Part shown: positions 1 to 9,177 of the stretch, in pieces
Layout: the number at the start of each line of letters is the position of its first letter
Numbering within the stretch: position 1 is the first letter of the stretch
DNA from: Saccharopolyspora hordei
Lineage (GTDB): Bacteria; Actinomycetota; Actinomycetes; Mycobacteriales; Pseudonocardiaceae
NCBI RefSeq assembly: GCF_013410345.1
Contig: NZ_JACCFJ010000001.1
Span: 4,630,501 to 4,694,500 of the forward strand
Direction of reading: 5' to 3'
DNA length: 64,000 nucleotides
Notes under the pieces: generated by a model
What the model saw: only the letters and a program-made list of their open reading frames with translations
Databases searched by the model: none
What the model was told of the DNA's origin: nothing
Made by a program: the position numbers and the translations under genes

Positions 1-1
1 C

Positions 2-688
2 TCACGGCCACGACGGCTCCTCCGAGTGGCACACCACCATCTCGCGCACCTCGCACCCGGGTGGCTGCCGCAGCGCGAAGACGACGGTCGCCGCCACGTC
101 CGCCGGGTCGTTGAGCTTGGCGCCCGGCGGCGGCTTGTACTGCTCGTCGCGGCCGTCGAAGAACGCGGTGCGCATCCCGCCCGGCACGAGCAGCGTGACC
201 CCGACGCGGCCGCTGGTCTCGGCGGCCAGCGCGCGGGTGAAGCCGACGACGCCGAACTTCGAAGCGCAGTAGGCGGTCGCGTCGCTGACCGCGCTGAGCC
301 CGAGGGTGGACGCGCAGGTCACCACGGTGCCCCGCACCCGCTCCAGGTACGGCAGCGCGGCGCGCACCACGGCGGCGGTGCCGAGGAGGTTGACCTCGAG
401 GACGCGTTCCCAGTCCTCCGCGGGCACCGACCCCAGCGTCCCGCAGCTGTCGACGCCGGCCGCGGTGAACACCGCGTCGAGCCCGCCGACCGAGTCGGCC
501 AGCTCCCGCACCGCCCGCTCGGCCGCGCGGCGGTCGGCCAGGTCGACGCAGGCGTACTTCACCGGCGCCGAGGGCACCGCCCGGTCGAGCACCAGCGGCG
601 TCCCGCCACCGGCGGCCACCGCCTCGACGGTCGCCGCGCCGAGACCGGACGCACCGCCGGTGATCAGCACGTTGCCCAGCTCTCTCAT
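2..688 (-). CDS. SDR family oxidoreductase, last gene of the heptose-glycan operon
   Basis: A 228-residue classical short-chain dehydrogenase/reductase, expected to use NAD(P)(H) in the cytoplasm. The cofactor glycine motif TGGASGLG lies at residues 10-17. The catalytic serine is S127 and the YxxxK pair is Y140/K144. The usual NNAG is TAAG. The ATG follows GGAGGAACGG closely. It is the last gene of the minus-strand glycan operon, 13 nt after the HldE-like gene. It is short and lacks the features of the extended SDR HldD, so it is probably not the ADP-heptose epimerase. A role in tailoring a sugar or aglycone is inference. Confidence 0.85.
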   Translation of the reverse strand: MRELGNVLITGGASGLGAATVEAVAAGGGTPLVLDRAVPSAPVKYACVDLADRRAAERAVRELADSVGGLDAVFTAAGVDSCGTLGSVPAEDWERVLEVNLLGTAAVVRAALPYLERVRGTVVTCASTLGLSAVSDATAYCASKFGVVGFTRALAAETSGRVGVTLLVPGGMRTAFFDGRDEQYKPPPGAKLNDPADVAATVVFALRQPPGCEVREMVVCHSEEPSWP

Positions 689-701
689 CCGTTCCTCCCG
701 T

Positions 702-2044
702 TCAGGCCGGCAGTTGCAGGTCGCGCAGCATCCGGCTCGTCGAGTAGCCGTCCACCAGCGGGACGAGCACGGTCCGCCCGCCGTGGCGCTCGACCACGCG
801 CGCCTCGGGCAGCTGCGAGAGCTCGTAGTCCCCGCCCTTGACCCAGACGTCCGGGCGGAGCCGGTCCAGCAGCGCGCACGGGGAGAGCTCGTCGAACACC
901 TCCACCGCGTCCACGCACTCGAGCGCCTCGAGCAGGCACCGGCGGTCGTCGGCGCGCACCAGCGGACGCGGCGGTCCCTTGAGCCGCCGCACCGACTCGT
1001 CGGAGTTCATGCACACCACGAGCACGTCGCCGAACGTCCGGGCCCGGTTGAGCAGCTCGACGTGGCCCGGGTGCAGCAGGTCGAAGCACCCACCGGCGGC
1101 GACCACCCGGCCGCCCCACGCCCGGACCCGGTCCACGCGGTCCAACGACGAGCCGGTGCGCCGCGGCGGCGGGGGCTCGTCGCCGTTGCACGCCCACGCC
1201 CCGGCACCGCCCTCGGCCACGAAGCGGCTGGCGCAGTTCACGCCGTAGCGCACCGCTCGGCGCAGCGAGACCCCGCGCCCCAGGGCCAGGGTCGTGGCGA
1301 CGGCGAAGCTGTCGCCCGCGCCGCAGACGTCGGGCGTGCTGCCGACCAGCTCGGGCGCGGGCAGCACCTCGCCCGGCGGGGCCAGCACGGCGCCGCCCGC
1401 GCCGAGGGTGATCGCCACCGCGCCGCACCCCCACCGCAGCCGCAGGGCGCTCGCCCCGTCCGCCGACGCCGAGCCCGCCCCCAGCAGCAGCGCCTCCGGT
1501 CGGTTGGGCACCACCAGGTCGGCGCGCGGCAGCGGTTCGCTGCCGCGGGGGTGCGGGTCCCACACCAGCGGGACGTCGGAGGGCAGCCGGGCCAGTTCCC
1601 GGCGCAGCCAGGAGTTGGCCGTGATGCCGCGCCCGTAGTCGGCGACCAGGACGGCGTCCGCGCTGCGCAGCGCCTCCAGCGGTCCCTCCCCCAGCGGCAG
1701 GTCCGGCACCGTCCCGTCCCCGGTGTCCAGGCGCACCAGCGACTGCCCGTCCGCGCGCACCCGGGTCTTGCTCGGCGTGCCCCCGGTGAACGGCGCGTCC
1801 AGCAGCACGCACCGCGCGGCCAGCACCCGGCCGAGCTCGCGGCCCGCGGAATCCCCGCTGCGGCCCGTGATCAGCGTGACGTCGGCGCCCTGGGCGTCGC
1901 CCAGGACGGCGGCCAGCGCGGCACCGCCCGGCCGGCACTTGCGGGCCCGTCGACCACCGGGACCGGGGCGTCGGGGCACAGGCGCTCCGCGCCGCCGGTC
2001 AGATCGACGTCCAGCATCGCGTCCCCGACGACCGCCAGCTTCAC
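702..2044 (-). pseudogene. hldE: HldE-like bifunctional heptose-7-phosphate kinase / heptose-1-phosphate nucleotidyltransferase, frameshifted
   Basis: Two HldE domains can be read. The N-terminal PfkB-type kinase starts at a GTG at 2044 that overlaps the gmhA stop (GTGA); it opens VVGDAMLDVD and ends with the anion-hole motif GAGDSFA. The C-terminal nucleotidyltransferase has GCFDLLHPGHVELL (HxGH) and VKGGDYE. Such enzymes phosphorylate D-glycero-D-manno-heptose-7-phosphate at C1 and later adenylylate the 1-phosphate. The frame changes near 1935-1950: residues up to PVPVVDGPA read in one frame and CRPGGAALAA onward in another, consistent with one lost base. Everything after it is intact, so a sequence error is as likely as a true pseudogene. 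Confidence 0.8.
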
Positions 2045-2616
2045 GGCTGCACCTCCGCGGGGCCGACGGTGAGCGCGTCGAACTCGGCGCACAGCGCGTG
2101 CACCAGCGCCAGGTGGATCTCCTGGACGGTGGCGACCTCGGCGGCCTCGACGCAGATCGCGTCGTCGCAGGTGGCGGCGAGGCTGTTCGGCGCGGGCCCG
2201 GTCAGCGCCCAGGCCCGCACCCCGATCTCCCGGGCGGTCTTGGCCGCGGCGATGACGTTGTGGCTGCGGCCGCTGGTGGACAGCGCGATGAGCACGTCCC
2301 CGGGCCTGCCGTGCGCCCGCACGCCCCGGGCGAAGACCTCCTGCTCCCCGTAGTCGTTGAGGATCGCGGTGAACGCGGAGGTGTCGGCGTGCAGCGGGAT
2401 CGCCGCGTAGGGCCGGCGGTCGCGCAGGAAGCGCCCGGCCAGTTCGCCGCTCAGGTGCTGTGCCTCGGCCGCGCTGCCGCCGTTGCCGCACGTCAGCAAC
2501 CTGCCGCCGCCCTCCAGCACGGTGACGAGCCGGCGGGCCCAGGCGCGGACCTTCGGAGCTGCTGCGCGGGTGCGGTCCGCGGTCGCGCTCAACGCGGTGA
2601 AGTGTTCCTCGATCAC
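2041..2616 (-). CDS. gmhA: Phosphoheptose isomerase (SIS domain, GmhA type)
   Basis: A 191-residue SIS-domain protein with the GmhA signature GNGGSAAEAQHLSGEL, the phosphate loop STSGRSHN, and a C-terminal IHLALVHALC helix. GmhA converts sedoheptulose-7-phosphate to D-glycero-D-manno-heptose-7-phosphate in the cytoplasm, the first committed step of nucleotide-heptose synthesis. The GTG at 2616 overlaps the stop of the upstream GT4 gene, and its own stop overlaps the HldE start, so translational coupling is expected. With the GmhB-like phosphatase and HldE in the same operon the functional call is strong. DiaA-like SIS proteins are the alternative but do not fit the context. Confidence 0.87.
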   Translation of the reverse strand: MIEEHFTALSATADRTRAAAPKVRAWARRLVTVLEGGGRLLTCGNGGSAAEAQHLSGELAGRFLRDRRPYAAIPLHADTSAFTAILNDYGEQEVFARGVRAHGRPGDVLIALSTSGRSHNVIAAAKTAREIGVRAWALTGPAPNSLAATCDDAICVEAAEVATVQEIHLALVHALCAEFDALTVGPAEVQP

Positions 2617-3827
2617 GGCGCTCCCCCTCCCGAAACGACCGTCGGAGCCGCCACCACCTGCCGGTAGACGACCTCGGTCTCCTGGACGAGCTTGTTCCAG
2701 TCGTAGCGCGAGCGGGCCCACTCGACCCCGGCCTCGCTCATCTCCTGCCGCCACCGCGGGCGGGCCAGCAGCTCCCGCACCGCCTCGGCCACCGCGGCGG
2801 GGTCGTGCGGGGGCACGCGCAGCCCGGTGCAGCCGTCGATGACCGTGTCCAGGTGCCCGCCGACCGCGCTGACCACCGGCGGCACGCCGCACGCCATCGC
2901 CTCCACCGGCACGGTCCCGAACGGCTCGTACCAGGGCACGCTGACGACCACGTCGACCGACCGGTACAGCTGCGGGGCCCGGTCGTGCTCGACCTGCCCC
3001 AGGAACCGGGTCCGGTCGGCCACCCCGGCCTCCAGGGCGACGGCCTCGAGGCGGGCGACCTCCGGGTCGCTGCTCCACTGGGCCGGCGGCGGTCCGCCGG
3101 CGATGAGCAGCTCCGCGTCCGGGACGTCGGCGAGCGCCCGGATGGCGATGTCGACGCCCTTGCGCTCGACGAGCCGGCCGATGCACAGGACCCGGGGGCG
3201 GGCGCGCACCGGGACGCCGCGCGGGTCCGGCCGGAACCTCGCCAGGTCGATGCCGCAGGGCACCACGGCGGCGCGCTCGGGTGGCAGCCCCATCTCGGCG
3301 AGCTCGGCGACCTCGTCGGAGCAGGTCGCGATCACCGCGTCGGCGCTGCGCGCGAGGTCGGCCTCGACGTCGATGCGCTCCGGCGGGCTGGTGTCCTCGG
3401 CTCCCTGGTGCCGTCTCTTGACCCGGCCCAGCGCGTGGAAGGTCTGCAGCACCGGCACCCCCGACCCGGCCGCGCCGCGCTGGGCCGCCAACCCGCTCAT
3501 CCAGAAGTGCGCGTGCACGAGGTCGGGTGGGTCGTGCGCCCACCGCTTCGCCAGCTGCCGCCCGAACTCCTCCATGTAGGGCAGGAGGTGGTCCTTCGGG
3601 ACGTGGGTCGGGGGACCGGCCGGCACGTGCTCGACGGTGAACCCGGCGCTGGTGCGCACGACCTGCGGCAGCGAGGTGTCGTCGCGTCGTGTGTGGACGA
3701 CGACGTCGTGGCCGCGGCGGGCCAGCCCACCGGCCAGCTCCGCGACGTGGACGTTCTGCCCGCCCGCGTCCACGCCGCCGAGGGCCGCGAGCGGGCTCGC
3801 GTGCTCGGAGACCAGGTCGATCCTCAT
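2613..3827 (-). CDS. Glycosyltransferase family 4
   Basis: A 404-residue GT-B glycosyltransferase with a sucrose-phosphate-synthase/MshA-like look. The N-terminal Rossmann half has GGVDAGGQNVHVAELAGGLA, the glycine loop for the donor. The C-terminal half has RLVERKGVD and the E-x7-E donor-binding motif in EPFGTVPVEAMACG. It should transfer a sugar from a nucleotide donor, possibly the heptose made here, onto a growing glycan at the inner face of the membrane. The ATG at 3827 overlaps the preceding glycosyltransferase stop. Donor and acceptor cannot be read from sequence. Confidence 0.85.
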   Translation of the reverse strand: MRIDLVSEHASPLAALGGVDAGGQNVHVAELAGGLARRGHDVVVHTRRDDTSLPQVVRTSAGFTVEHVPAGPPTHVPKDHLLPYMEEFGRQLAKRWAHDPPDLVHAHFWMSGLAAQRGAAGSGVPVLQTFHALGRVKRRHQGAEDTSPPERIDVEADLARSADAVIATCSDEVAELAEMGLPPERAAVVPCGIDLARFRPDPRGVPVRARPRVLCIGRLVERKGVDIAIRALADVPDAELLIAGGPPPAQWSSDPEVARLEAVALEAGVADRTRFLGQVEHDRAPQLYRSVDVVVSVPWYEPFGTVPVEAMACGVPPVVSAVGGHLDTVIDGCTGLRVPPHDPAAVAEAVRELLARPRWRQEMSEAGVEWARSRYDWNKLVQETEVVYRQVVAAPTVVSGGGAP

Positions 3828-4784
3828 CTCGACACCTCCTGCAACAGCTCGTCCCAGTCGGCCAGGAAGCGCTCCAGCGAGTACCGGCGCAGCGCCGCGG
3901 TGCGCGCCGCCGCACCTGCTTCCCGGGCGAGGTCGAGGTCGGCGGTGAAGGCCGCGACGGCCTCGGCGAGCACCTGCGGACGCGTGGTGAGCACCCCGGC
4001 CGCCGGCGGGACCGCCTCGACCGCTTCGGTGCTGGCCAGCGCCACCACCGGCAGCCCCAGGTGCATCGCCTCCAGCAGCGCGAGCCCGAGGGAGGTCCAG
4101 CGGAACGGGTGCAGGTACACGCGGCGGGTGGCCAGCGCGGCGTGCATCTCGTGCTGCGGCAGGTCCTCGTGCGCGGTGATCCGCGGGGAACCGAGGTGCT
4201 GCGGCAGCTCGCGCACGCCCATGCCGAAGACGTCCAGCGGGGCGGCGTCCGCGCACCGCGGCAGCAGGTCGGTGCCGACCAGCCTGCCGCGCCGGAGCGG
4301 CTCGTTGATGACCGCCCCGGCCCGCGGGAGCTCCCCGGTGAAGCGGTGGCCGGGGTCGACGATGCCGTGCTCGATGACCGTGGTGGGTGCCCGCCCGCAG
4401 TCCCAGAAGACCTGGTTGAAGTGCGTCACGTGCCACCACCGGGACGTCGTCGCGGTCGGCGAGCGGGTGCCGGGTGGCCACCGCGGGACCGCGCGGGGTG
4501 TTGTGCTCGAGGTAGACCGCCGGGACGTCGGTGCCCGGGCGGCGGCCGAGCCACTTCTCGGTCAGCTCCACCTCGTGCGGCCGCTGGAGCACGACGACGT
4601 CGACGTCGGTGTCCCGCAGCTGGTCCGGCTCGACCTCCACGGCGCGGTCCGGCCAGTCGAAGGTCCGCGCCCGGCCGCGGCCGTCGGCGTCGCGGTTCGG
4701 CGTGACCGGAACCAGGTAGGTGTGCTGGCCGCGGACGAACGCCGTCGTCCACGACCCGTGCACGTGCCAGACCAGGACCCTCAT
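3824..4784 (-). pseudogene. Glycosyltransferase family 4, frameshifted
   Basis: The N-terminal part starts at an ATG at 4784 (MRVLVWHVHGSW) and runs to DDVPVV. The rest continues in another frame from THFNQVFWDCGRAP to the stop at 3824. Near 4431-4440 the sequence reads GTGGTGGCACGTG, where removing one G would give an uninterrupted VVHVTHFNQ reading. The C-terminal half has the donor region SLGLALLEAMHLGLPVV. Joined, it would be a GT4-like enzyme of about 319 residues. Start and stop both overlap their neighbours, as in the rest of the operon. A sequencing indel is the simplest explanation, but a true frameshift cannot be excluded. Confidence 0.72.
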
Positions 4785-5798
4785 GCCGCTCCCTCCCGCA
4801 CCCGCTCCACCGCCGCGAGCACGTCGTCGGCGGTCACCCGCGACAGGCACGGGTGCCCGGGGACCGGGCAGACCCGCGCCCGGGTGTCGGCGCAGGGCGC
4901 GTGCTGGTCGCCGAGCAGGACGGTGGGCACGCCGTAGGGCGCCCACCGCGCCGCCCGCACGACCGGCGCGAACAGCGACACCACCGGTGTCCCGACCGCG
5001 GCCGCGAGGTGCGCCGGGCCGGTGTTCGGGGCGATGACGACGTCGGCGCCCGCGAGCACGGCGGCGAGCTGCGGCAGGTCGGTCCGCCCGCCCAGGTCCA
5101 GCGCGTCGGTCCCGGCGACCCGGGCGGTGAGCTCCCGCTCGGCGGCGGCGCCGGTGACCACCACCCGCCTGCCGGCCGCGGCCAGCGCGCGCACGAGCGC
5201 CGCGCACCGGGCGGCGGGCCACTGCCGTGCCGGGACCGACGCTCCCGGGTGCACCACCACGTACCCCGGCGCGCCGACCACGGTGGACACGTCGGGCAGC
5301 GGCTCCCGCACCCGGAGCCTGCCGTCGTCGCCGGGCGGCAGCGGGAACCCGGCCGCCGCGGCGAGGGACAGTGCGCGTTCGGCTTCCGGGGGGTCCCCGT
5401 CCACCCGGTGCCGGACGTCGAGCAGCGAACCCGGGTAGTCCTCGCTGATCGCGGCGATGCGCGGCACTCCGGCCAGCCGCAGCAGCAGCGCCAGCGGCAG
5501 CGGGGACTGGTGGAAGGAGGTGAGGACGACCGCGTCCGTGGGGCCGAACCGCCGGACCCGCGCCACAAGACCGTCCACATCGGACTCGGAGACCGGGCGG
5601 GGCTCCGGGTCGATCCACGGCGCGCACCACTCCACGACCTCGTCGACCCCCGGCAGCAGGTGCGCGCCCGCCGAGCCGCGCGGTCCGGCGAGCACGCAGA
5701 CCCGGTCGGCGTGCGCGGCCACCGCCCGCACCGCCGGCCCCCGCGAGCAGCACGTCGCCGACGTTGTCCAGGCGCGCGACGAGGACCCGCCGGGTCAT
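4781..5798 (-). pseudogene. GT9 ADP-heptose:glycan heptosyltransferase-like protein, frameshifted
   Basis: The protein resembles family GT9 (WaaC/WaaF heptosyltransferases). It starts at ATG 5798 with RRVLVARLDNVGDVLLAG, the usual GDxLL opening, and carries VVHPGASVPARQWP and APNTGPAHLAAAVGTP, the ADP-sugar binding region. The N-terminal 20 residues are in a different frame from the rest. A run of five C (5738-5742, G on the coding strand) is one longer than an open reading needs (LLAGPAVRAVAAH). A homopolymer error is likely. GT9 beside GmhA, GmhB and HldE strongly suggests that the ADP-heptose made here is polymerised or attached to a glycan, although actinobacteria have no LPS. Confidence 0.78.
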
Positions 5799-7303
5799 GT
5801 CGTCCTGCCCAGCATCCGCGCGACCGCGTCCTCGACCGTGGGCGCCACCTCCGCGGTGAGCAGCGCATCGGTGATCTCCTCGGGCCGCGTCCGGTCGGTG
5901 GGCACCAGGACCGCCCGCGCACCGGCGGCGGTCGCCGCCGCCACGTCCGCGCCGGTGTCGCCGATGACCACGCACTCCCCCGGCGGGACGCCCAGGTCCG
6001 CCGCGGCGCGCTCGACGAGCCCCGGTGCCGGTTTCCGGCAGTCGCAGCCGTCGTCCTCGCCGTGCACGCAGCACTGCCAGGTGTCGAACGGGCCCAGCTG
6101 GCGGCGCACCTCGGCGTTCACCGCGGCGAGGTCGTCCTCGGTCAGCAGCCCGCGCGCCACGCCGGACTGGTTGCTCACCACCCCGATCGGGACGCCGTCC
6201 ACCCGCAGCCGGTCGAGCGCGGCGCGGACGCCGCGCTTCGGCCGCACCTGGGCCGGGTCGCCGTTGTAGGGGACGTCGTGGACGAGCGTGTCGTCCCGGT
6301 CGAACAGCACCGCGGCCGGCTTGCGCTGCCCGGCGCGGGCGGTGCGCCACTCCCCGCGCAGCCGGTGCCAGCACGCCGCCGGCGGGATGAGCACGCTGGT
6401 GACCAGCATCCGCGCGAGTTCCCCGGGCGCGCGCGGTCCGGGGGCGATGCGTCGCGTCGCGAACTCCGCGGTCAGCGCCAGCCACACCGCGGCGGCGGCC
6501 TTCGCCGTCGTGCGCCACCGCCGTCCCCGCCCGCACGCGGCGAGCGCGGCCGTGAGCCCGGCGACGGTGGTCGCGAGGTGCCGCCGGGTGCGCCCGGGGC
6601 CTTCCCCGATGCGCCGCCGCCACCGGGTGCCGTGCTTGCGGCGCATGATGGCGTTGTCGGCGTTGCCCGCCTGCGCCCGCACGCTCGCGAAGAACCCGGC
6701 GGCACGCACCGGGTGCTCGGTGGCCCGGCTCCCGGTGACCAGACGGTGGCCGGTCGCCTGCACCCGCAGCGCCAGGTCGGCGTCCTCGCGGAAGGCGCGG
6801 CGGAACCGCTCGTCGAAACCGCCGCAGCGCTCCAGGACCTCGCGCCGGTAGGCCATGTCCGCGGTGATCCACCACGCGTCGGCGAGCCCCGCGGTGCCGC
6901 GCTCCCAGTCGGTGGGGCGGCGGGATCCCGGCAGCGGCACGGTGATCGTGCCCTGGCACCCGGCCACGTCGGGCGGCACGTCGAGGTCGCCGACGAGCGA
7001 CTTCCTCCACAGTGGACCGGGGACCACGTCGTCGTCGAGGAACACCACCCACTCGGCGTCCACACGGCGCCAGCCCTCGTTGCGCGCGGCCGCCGGACCG
7101 CGCCCGCCGGACCGGACGACCGCGCACGGCAGCGCCGTCTCCGGCAGGTCCAGCGGCGGCCCCGGTTCCGGGCGGTCGTCGACGACGACGACCTCGCGCG
7201 GCGCCGGGCCGCTGTCGGTGTCCAGCGCCCGGAGCAGGGCGCCGAGGCTGGGCCGCCCCGTCGTGGGGATCACGACGGCGTAGTCGAGGTGCTCCCCGCT
7301 CAT
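5795..7303 (-). CDS. GT2 glycosyltransferase fused to a GmhB/HisB-type HAD phosphatase
   Basis: A 502-residue two-domain protein. Residues 1 to about 300 form a GT-A family 2 glycosyltransferase (VVIPTTGRPS near the start, FLDDDVVPG as the DxD region, FREDADLALR). After a basic linker, residues from about 320 form a HAD phosphatase. The latter has the nucleophile motif FDRDDTLVHD, motif II SNQSGVARG, a short zinc loop CCVHGEDDGCDCRKP (C-x-H...C-x-C) and IGDTGADV. GmhB removes the 7-phosphate of heptose-1,7-bisphosphate, the pathway step missing from the neighbouring genes. ATG 7303 overlaps the carbamoyltransferase stop and the stop overlaps the GT9 start. The fusion is unusual: GmhB is normally a stand-alone protein. 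Confidence 0.85.
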   Translation of the reverse strand: MSGEHLDYAVVIPTTGRPSLGALLRALDTDSGPAPREVVVVDDRPEPGPPLDLPETALPCAVVRSGGRGPAAARNEGWRRVDAEWVVFLDDDVVPGPLWRKSLVGDLDVPPDVAGCQGTITVPLPGSRRPTDWERGTAGLADAWWITADMAYRREVLERCGGFDERFRRAFREDADLALRVQATGHRLVTGSRATEHPVRAAGFFASVRAQAGNADNAIMRRKHGTRWRRRIGEGPGRTRRHLATTVAGLTAALAACGRGRRWRTTAKAAAAVWLALTAEFATRRIAPGPRAPGELARMLVTSVLIPPAACWHRLRGEWRTARAGQRKPAAVLFDRDDTLVHDVPYNGDPAQVRPKRGVRAALDRLRVDGVPIGVVSNQSGVARGLLTEDDLAAVNAEVRRQLGPFDTWQCCVHGEDDGCDCRKPAPGLVERAAADLGVPPGECVVIGDTGADVAAATAAGARAVLVPTDRTRPEEITDALLTAEVAPTVEDAVARMLGRTT

Positions 7304-8937
7304 CGCGCACCGCCGTGGCGCCGGACCGCGAAGGGCCCGAGGACCAGCAGGTCGATCGCCGAGGAGCCGAAGCACTCCAGCGCGTCGACCGGGCTGTCGA
7401 CCATCGGGCGGCCCGCGGTGTTGAAGCTGGTGTTGACCAGCGTGGGCAGACCGGTGCGCTCGTGGAAGCGGTCCAGCAGCCGGGCCAGCAGCGGTTCCCG
7501 CTCCCGGTCGACGGTCTGCGGCCGGGCGGTCCCGTCGACGTGCACCGCGGCCGGGACGCGGTCCTGCCAGTCCGGTGCCACGTCGTGCACGAAGAGCATG
7601 TACGGGCTGGGCAGCGGTCCGCGGGAGAACAGCTCGCCCGCGCGTTCGGCCAGCGTCATGGGCGCCACCGGGCGGAACTGCTCGCGTCCCTTGATGTCGT
7701 TGAGCCGCTCGGCGTTCGCGGCGTGGCCGGGGTGCGCGAGCAGCGAGCGGTGCCCCAGCGCCCGCGGCCCGAACTCGCTGCGGCCCTGGAACCACCCGAC
7801 CGCCTCGTCGCGCGCCAGCGCCTCGGCGGCCACGTCGGCGACGTCGTCGGGCCGCTCGTAGCGCACGTCGGCGGTCCGCAGCAGCGCTTCGACCTCCGCG
7901 TCGGACCACTCGCGGCCGAGGTCGGCGCCGGTCATCGGCTCGATCGGCTCGCCGTGCGCGGCGGCGACGTGCAGCGCCGCGCCCAGCGCGGTCCCCGCGT
8001 CACCGGCAGCGGGTTGCACCCACACCTCGCGGAAGGGACCCGCCGCGGCCAGGCGGGTGTTCGCCACGCAGTTCAGCGCGACCCCACCGGCCATCGCCAG
8101 CCGGTCCCGCCCCGTCCGGCGGTGCAGCCACCCGGCGAGGTCGAGCAGCACCTCCTCCAGGCGGGCCTGGACGCTGGCGGCCAGCTGGGCGTGCACCTCC
8201 TCGATCTCGGCGTCCGGCGCCCGGCGGGGCGCCCACCGCTGCCAGTCGATCGGGTCGACCTCGACGTGCCCGTCGCCGGTGCTCCGGACGAGCTCGGCGA
8301 AGTCCGGCAGGAACGTCGGTTTCGCGTAGGAGGCCAGCGCCATGACCTTGTACTCGTCGCTGGACCGGTGGAAGCCCAGGTGCTCGGTCAAGTCCTCGTA
8401 CACCAGTCCGAGCGAGTGCGGCAGGGTCTGCGTCGCGTGCACCCGCAACTGCCCGTCGACGTACTCGCCGGCCAGGGCCGATGTGGACTCCCCGCGGCCG
8501 TCGAGGGTCAGCACCGCGCAGTCGCCGAGCGGCCCGGCCAGTCCGGCGGACGCCGCGTGCGCCTCGTGGTGCGGCACGAACCGCACGACCTCCGGGTCCA
8601 GCCCGGGCAGTGCGGTGCGCAGGAACTGCGGCGCGCGGAGCGCGAAGGTGGTGCGCAGGTGCTCCCACTTCGCGTCGACCCCGGGCAGCGCGTGGTCCAC
8701 CAGGCTCGGGTCGTAGGAGTAGGCGACCGCGTCGAGGTCCGCGGGTGTGAGGCCGGCGTGGCGCAAGCACCACGCGGCCGCGAGCTCCGGTTGTTCCCAC
8801 GCGGAGAAGGGGACCGGGCGCTTGCCGTGCTTGCGGCGGGAGAACCGCTCCTCCTCCGCCGCGGCGACGATGCGGCCGTCCACCACCAGAGCGGCTGCCG
8901 GATCGTGGAAAACGGCGTTGATCCCGAGGATGCGCAC
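7300..8937 (-). CDS. NodU/CmcH-family O-carbamoyltransferase
   Basis: A 545-residue carbamoyltransferase of the NodU/TobZ/CmcH family, which makes carbamoyl-adenylate from carbamoyl phosphate and ATP and transfers the carbamoyl group to a hydroxyl, often of a sugar. The N-terminal Kae1/YrdC-like domain opens MRILGINAVFHDPAAAL and has the metal-binding HHEAH. LTLDGRGE and MAGGVALNCVAN follow, and the C-terminal domain has FGPRALGHRSLLA and PTLVNTSFN. Length is normal. It is the first gene of the minus-strand operon and faces the plus-strand pyruvyltransferase-like gene across about 240 bp. It probably decorates the heptose-containing glycan or glycoside; the acceptor is unknown. Confidence 0.9.
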   Translation of the reverse strand: MRILGINAVFHDPAAALVVDGRIVAAAEEERFSRRKHGKRPVPFSAWEQPELAAAWCLRHAGLTPADLDAVAYSYDPSLVDHALPGVDAKWEHLRTTFALRAPQFLRTALPGLDPEVVRFVPHHEAHAASAGLAGPLGDCAVLTLDGRGESTSALAGEYVDGQLRVHATQTLPHSLGLVYEDLTEHLGFHRSSDEYKVMALASYAKPTFLPDFAELVRSTGDGHVEVDPIDWQRWAPRRAPDAEIEEVHAQLAASVQARLEEVLLDLAGWLHRRTGRDRLAMAGGVALNCVANTRLAAAGPFREVWVQPAAGDAGTALGAALHVAAAHGEPIEPMTGADLGREWSDAEVEALLRTADVRYERPDDVADVAAEALARDEAVGWFQGRSEFGPRALGHRSLLAHPGHAANAERLNDIKGREQFRPVAPMTLAERAGELFSRGPLPSPYMLFVHDVAPDWQDRVPAAVHVDGTARPQTVDREREPLLARLLDRFHERTGLPTLVNTSFNTAGRPMVDSPVDALECFGSSAIDLLVLGPFAVRRHGGAR

Positions 8938-9177
8938 GGTTCCCCTCCCGTCGGCGATGGGTCACGCGCCGGGGCTGCCGCGGTCCGCGGCGGCCACAGC
9001 GCCCCGACCACATCGCTACCCTGCGAAGCGACCCTCAAACCTCGCGTGCCCGGAAACCCGTGCTGCAGCGGCGGTTCCTCGATCCACACCGGTCAGTCGT
9101 TCACCGTCCGGAGCCGACTGGCACGTGCGCGGCCGATCCCGGGTAGGCCGGTAGGACCCGGCAGGCGAGGAGGTCTC
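8938..9177. promoter_or_regulatory. Divergent intergenic region between the two arms of the glycan locus
   Basis: This 240-bp gap separates the minus-strand heptose operon from the plus-strand pyruvyltransferase/GT2 pair, so it should hold both promoters. A clear AGGAGG lies just before the GTG at 9178. No convincing -35/-10 pair, operator palindrome or small gene could be picked out by eye. Confidence 0.4.

Noticed and set aside
2613-7310. A 1565-residue minus-strand ORF spanning the glycan operon
   Set aside because: Only short stretches are family-like; it links parts of several glycosyltransferase genes through out-of-frame sequence. Shadow ORF caused by high GC and the indels.
4853-7861. 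A 1002-residue plus-strand ORF
   Set aside because: Antisense to clearly recognised GT9, GT2-GmhB and carbamoyltransferase genes; composition is R/H/P/G-rich without any domain.
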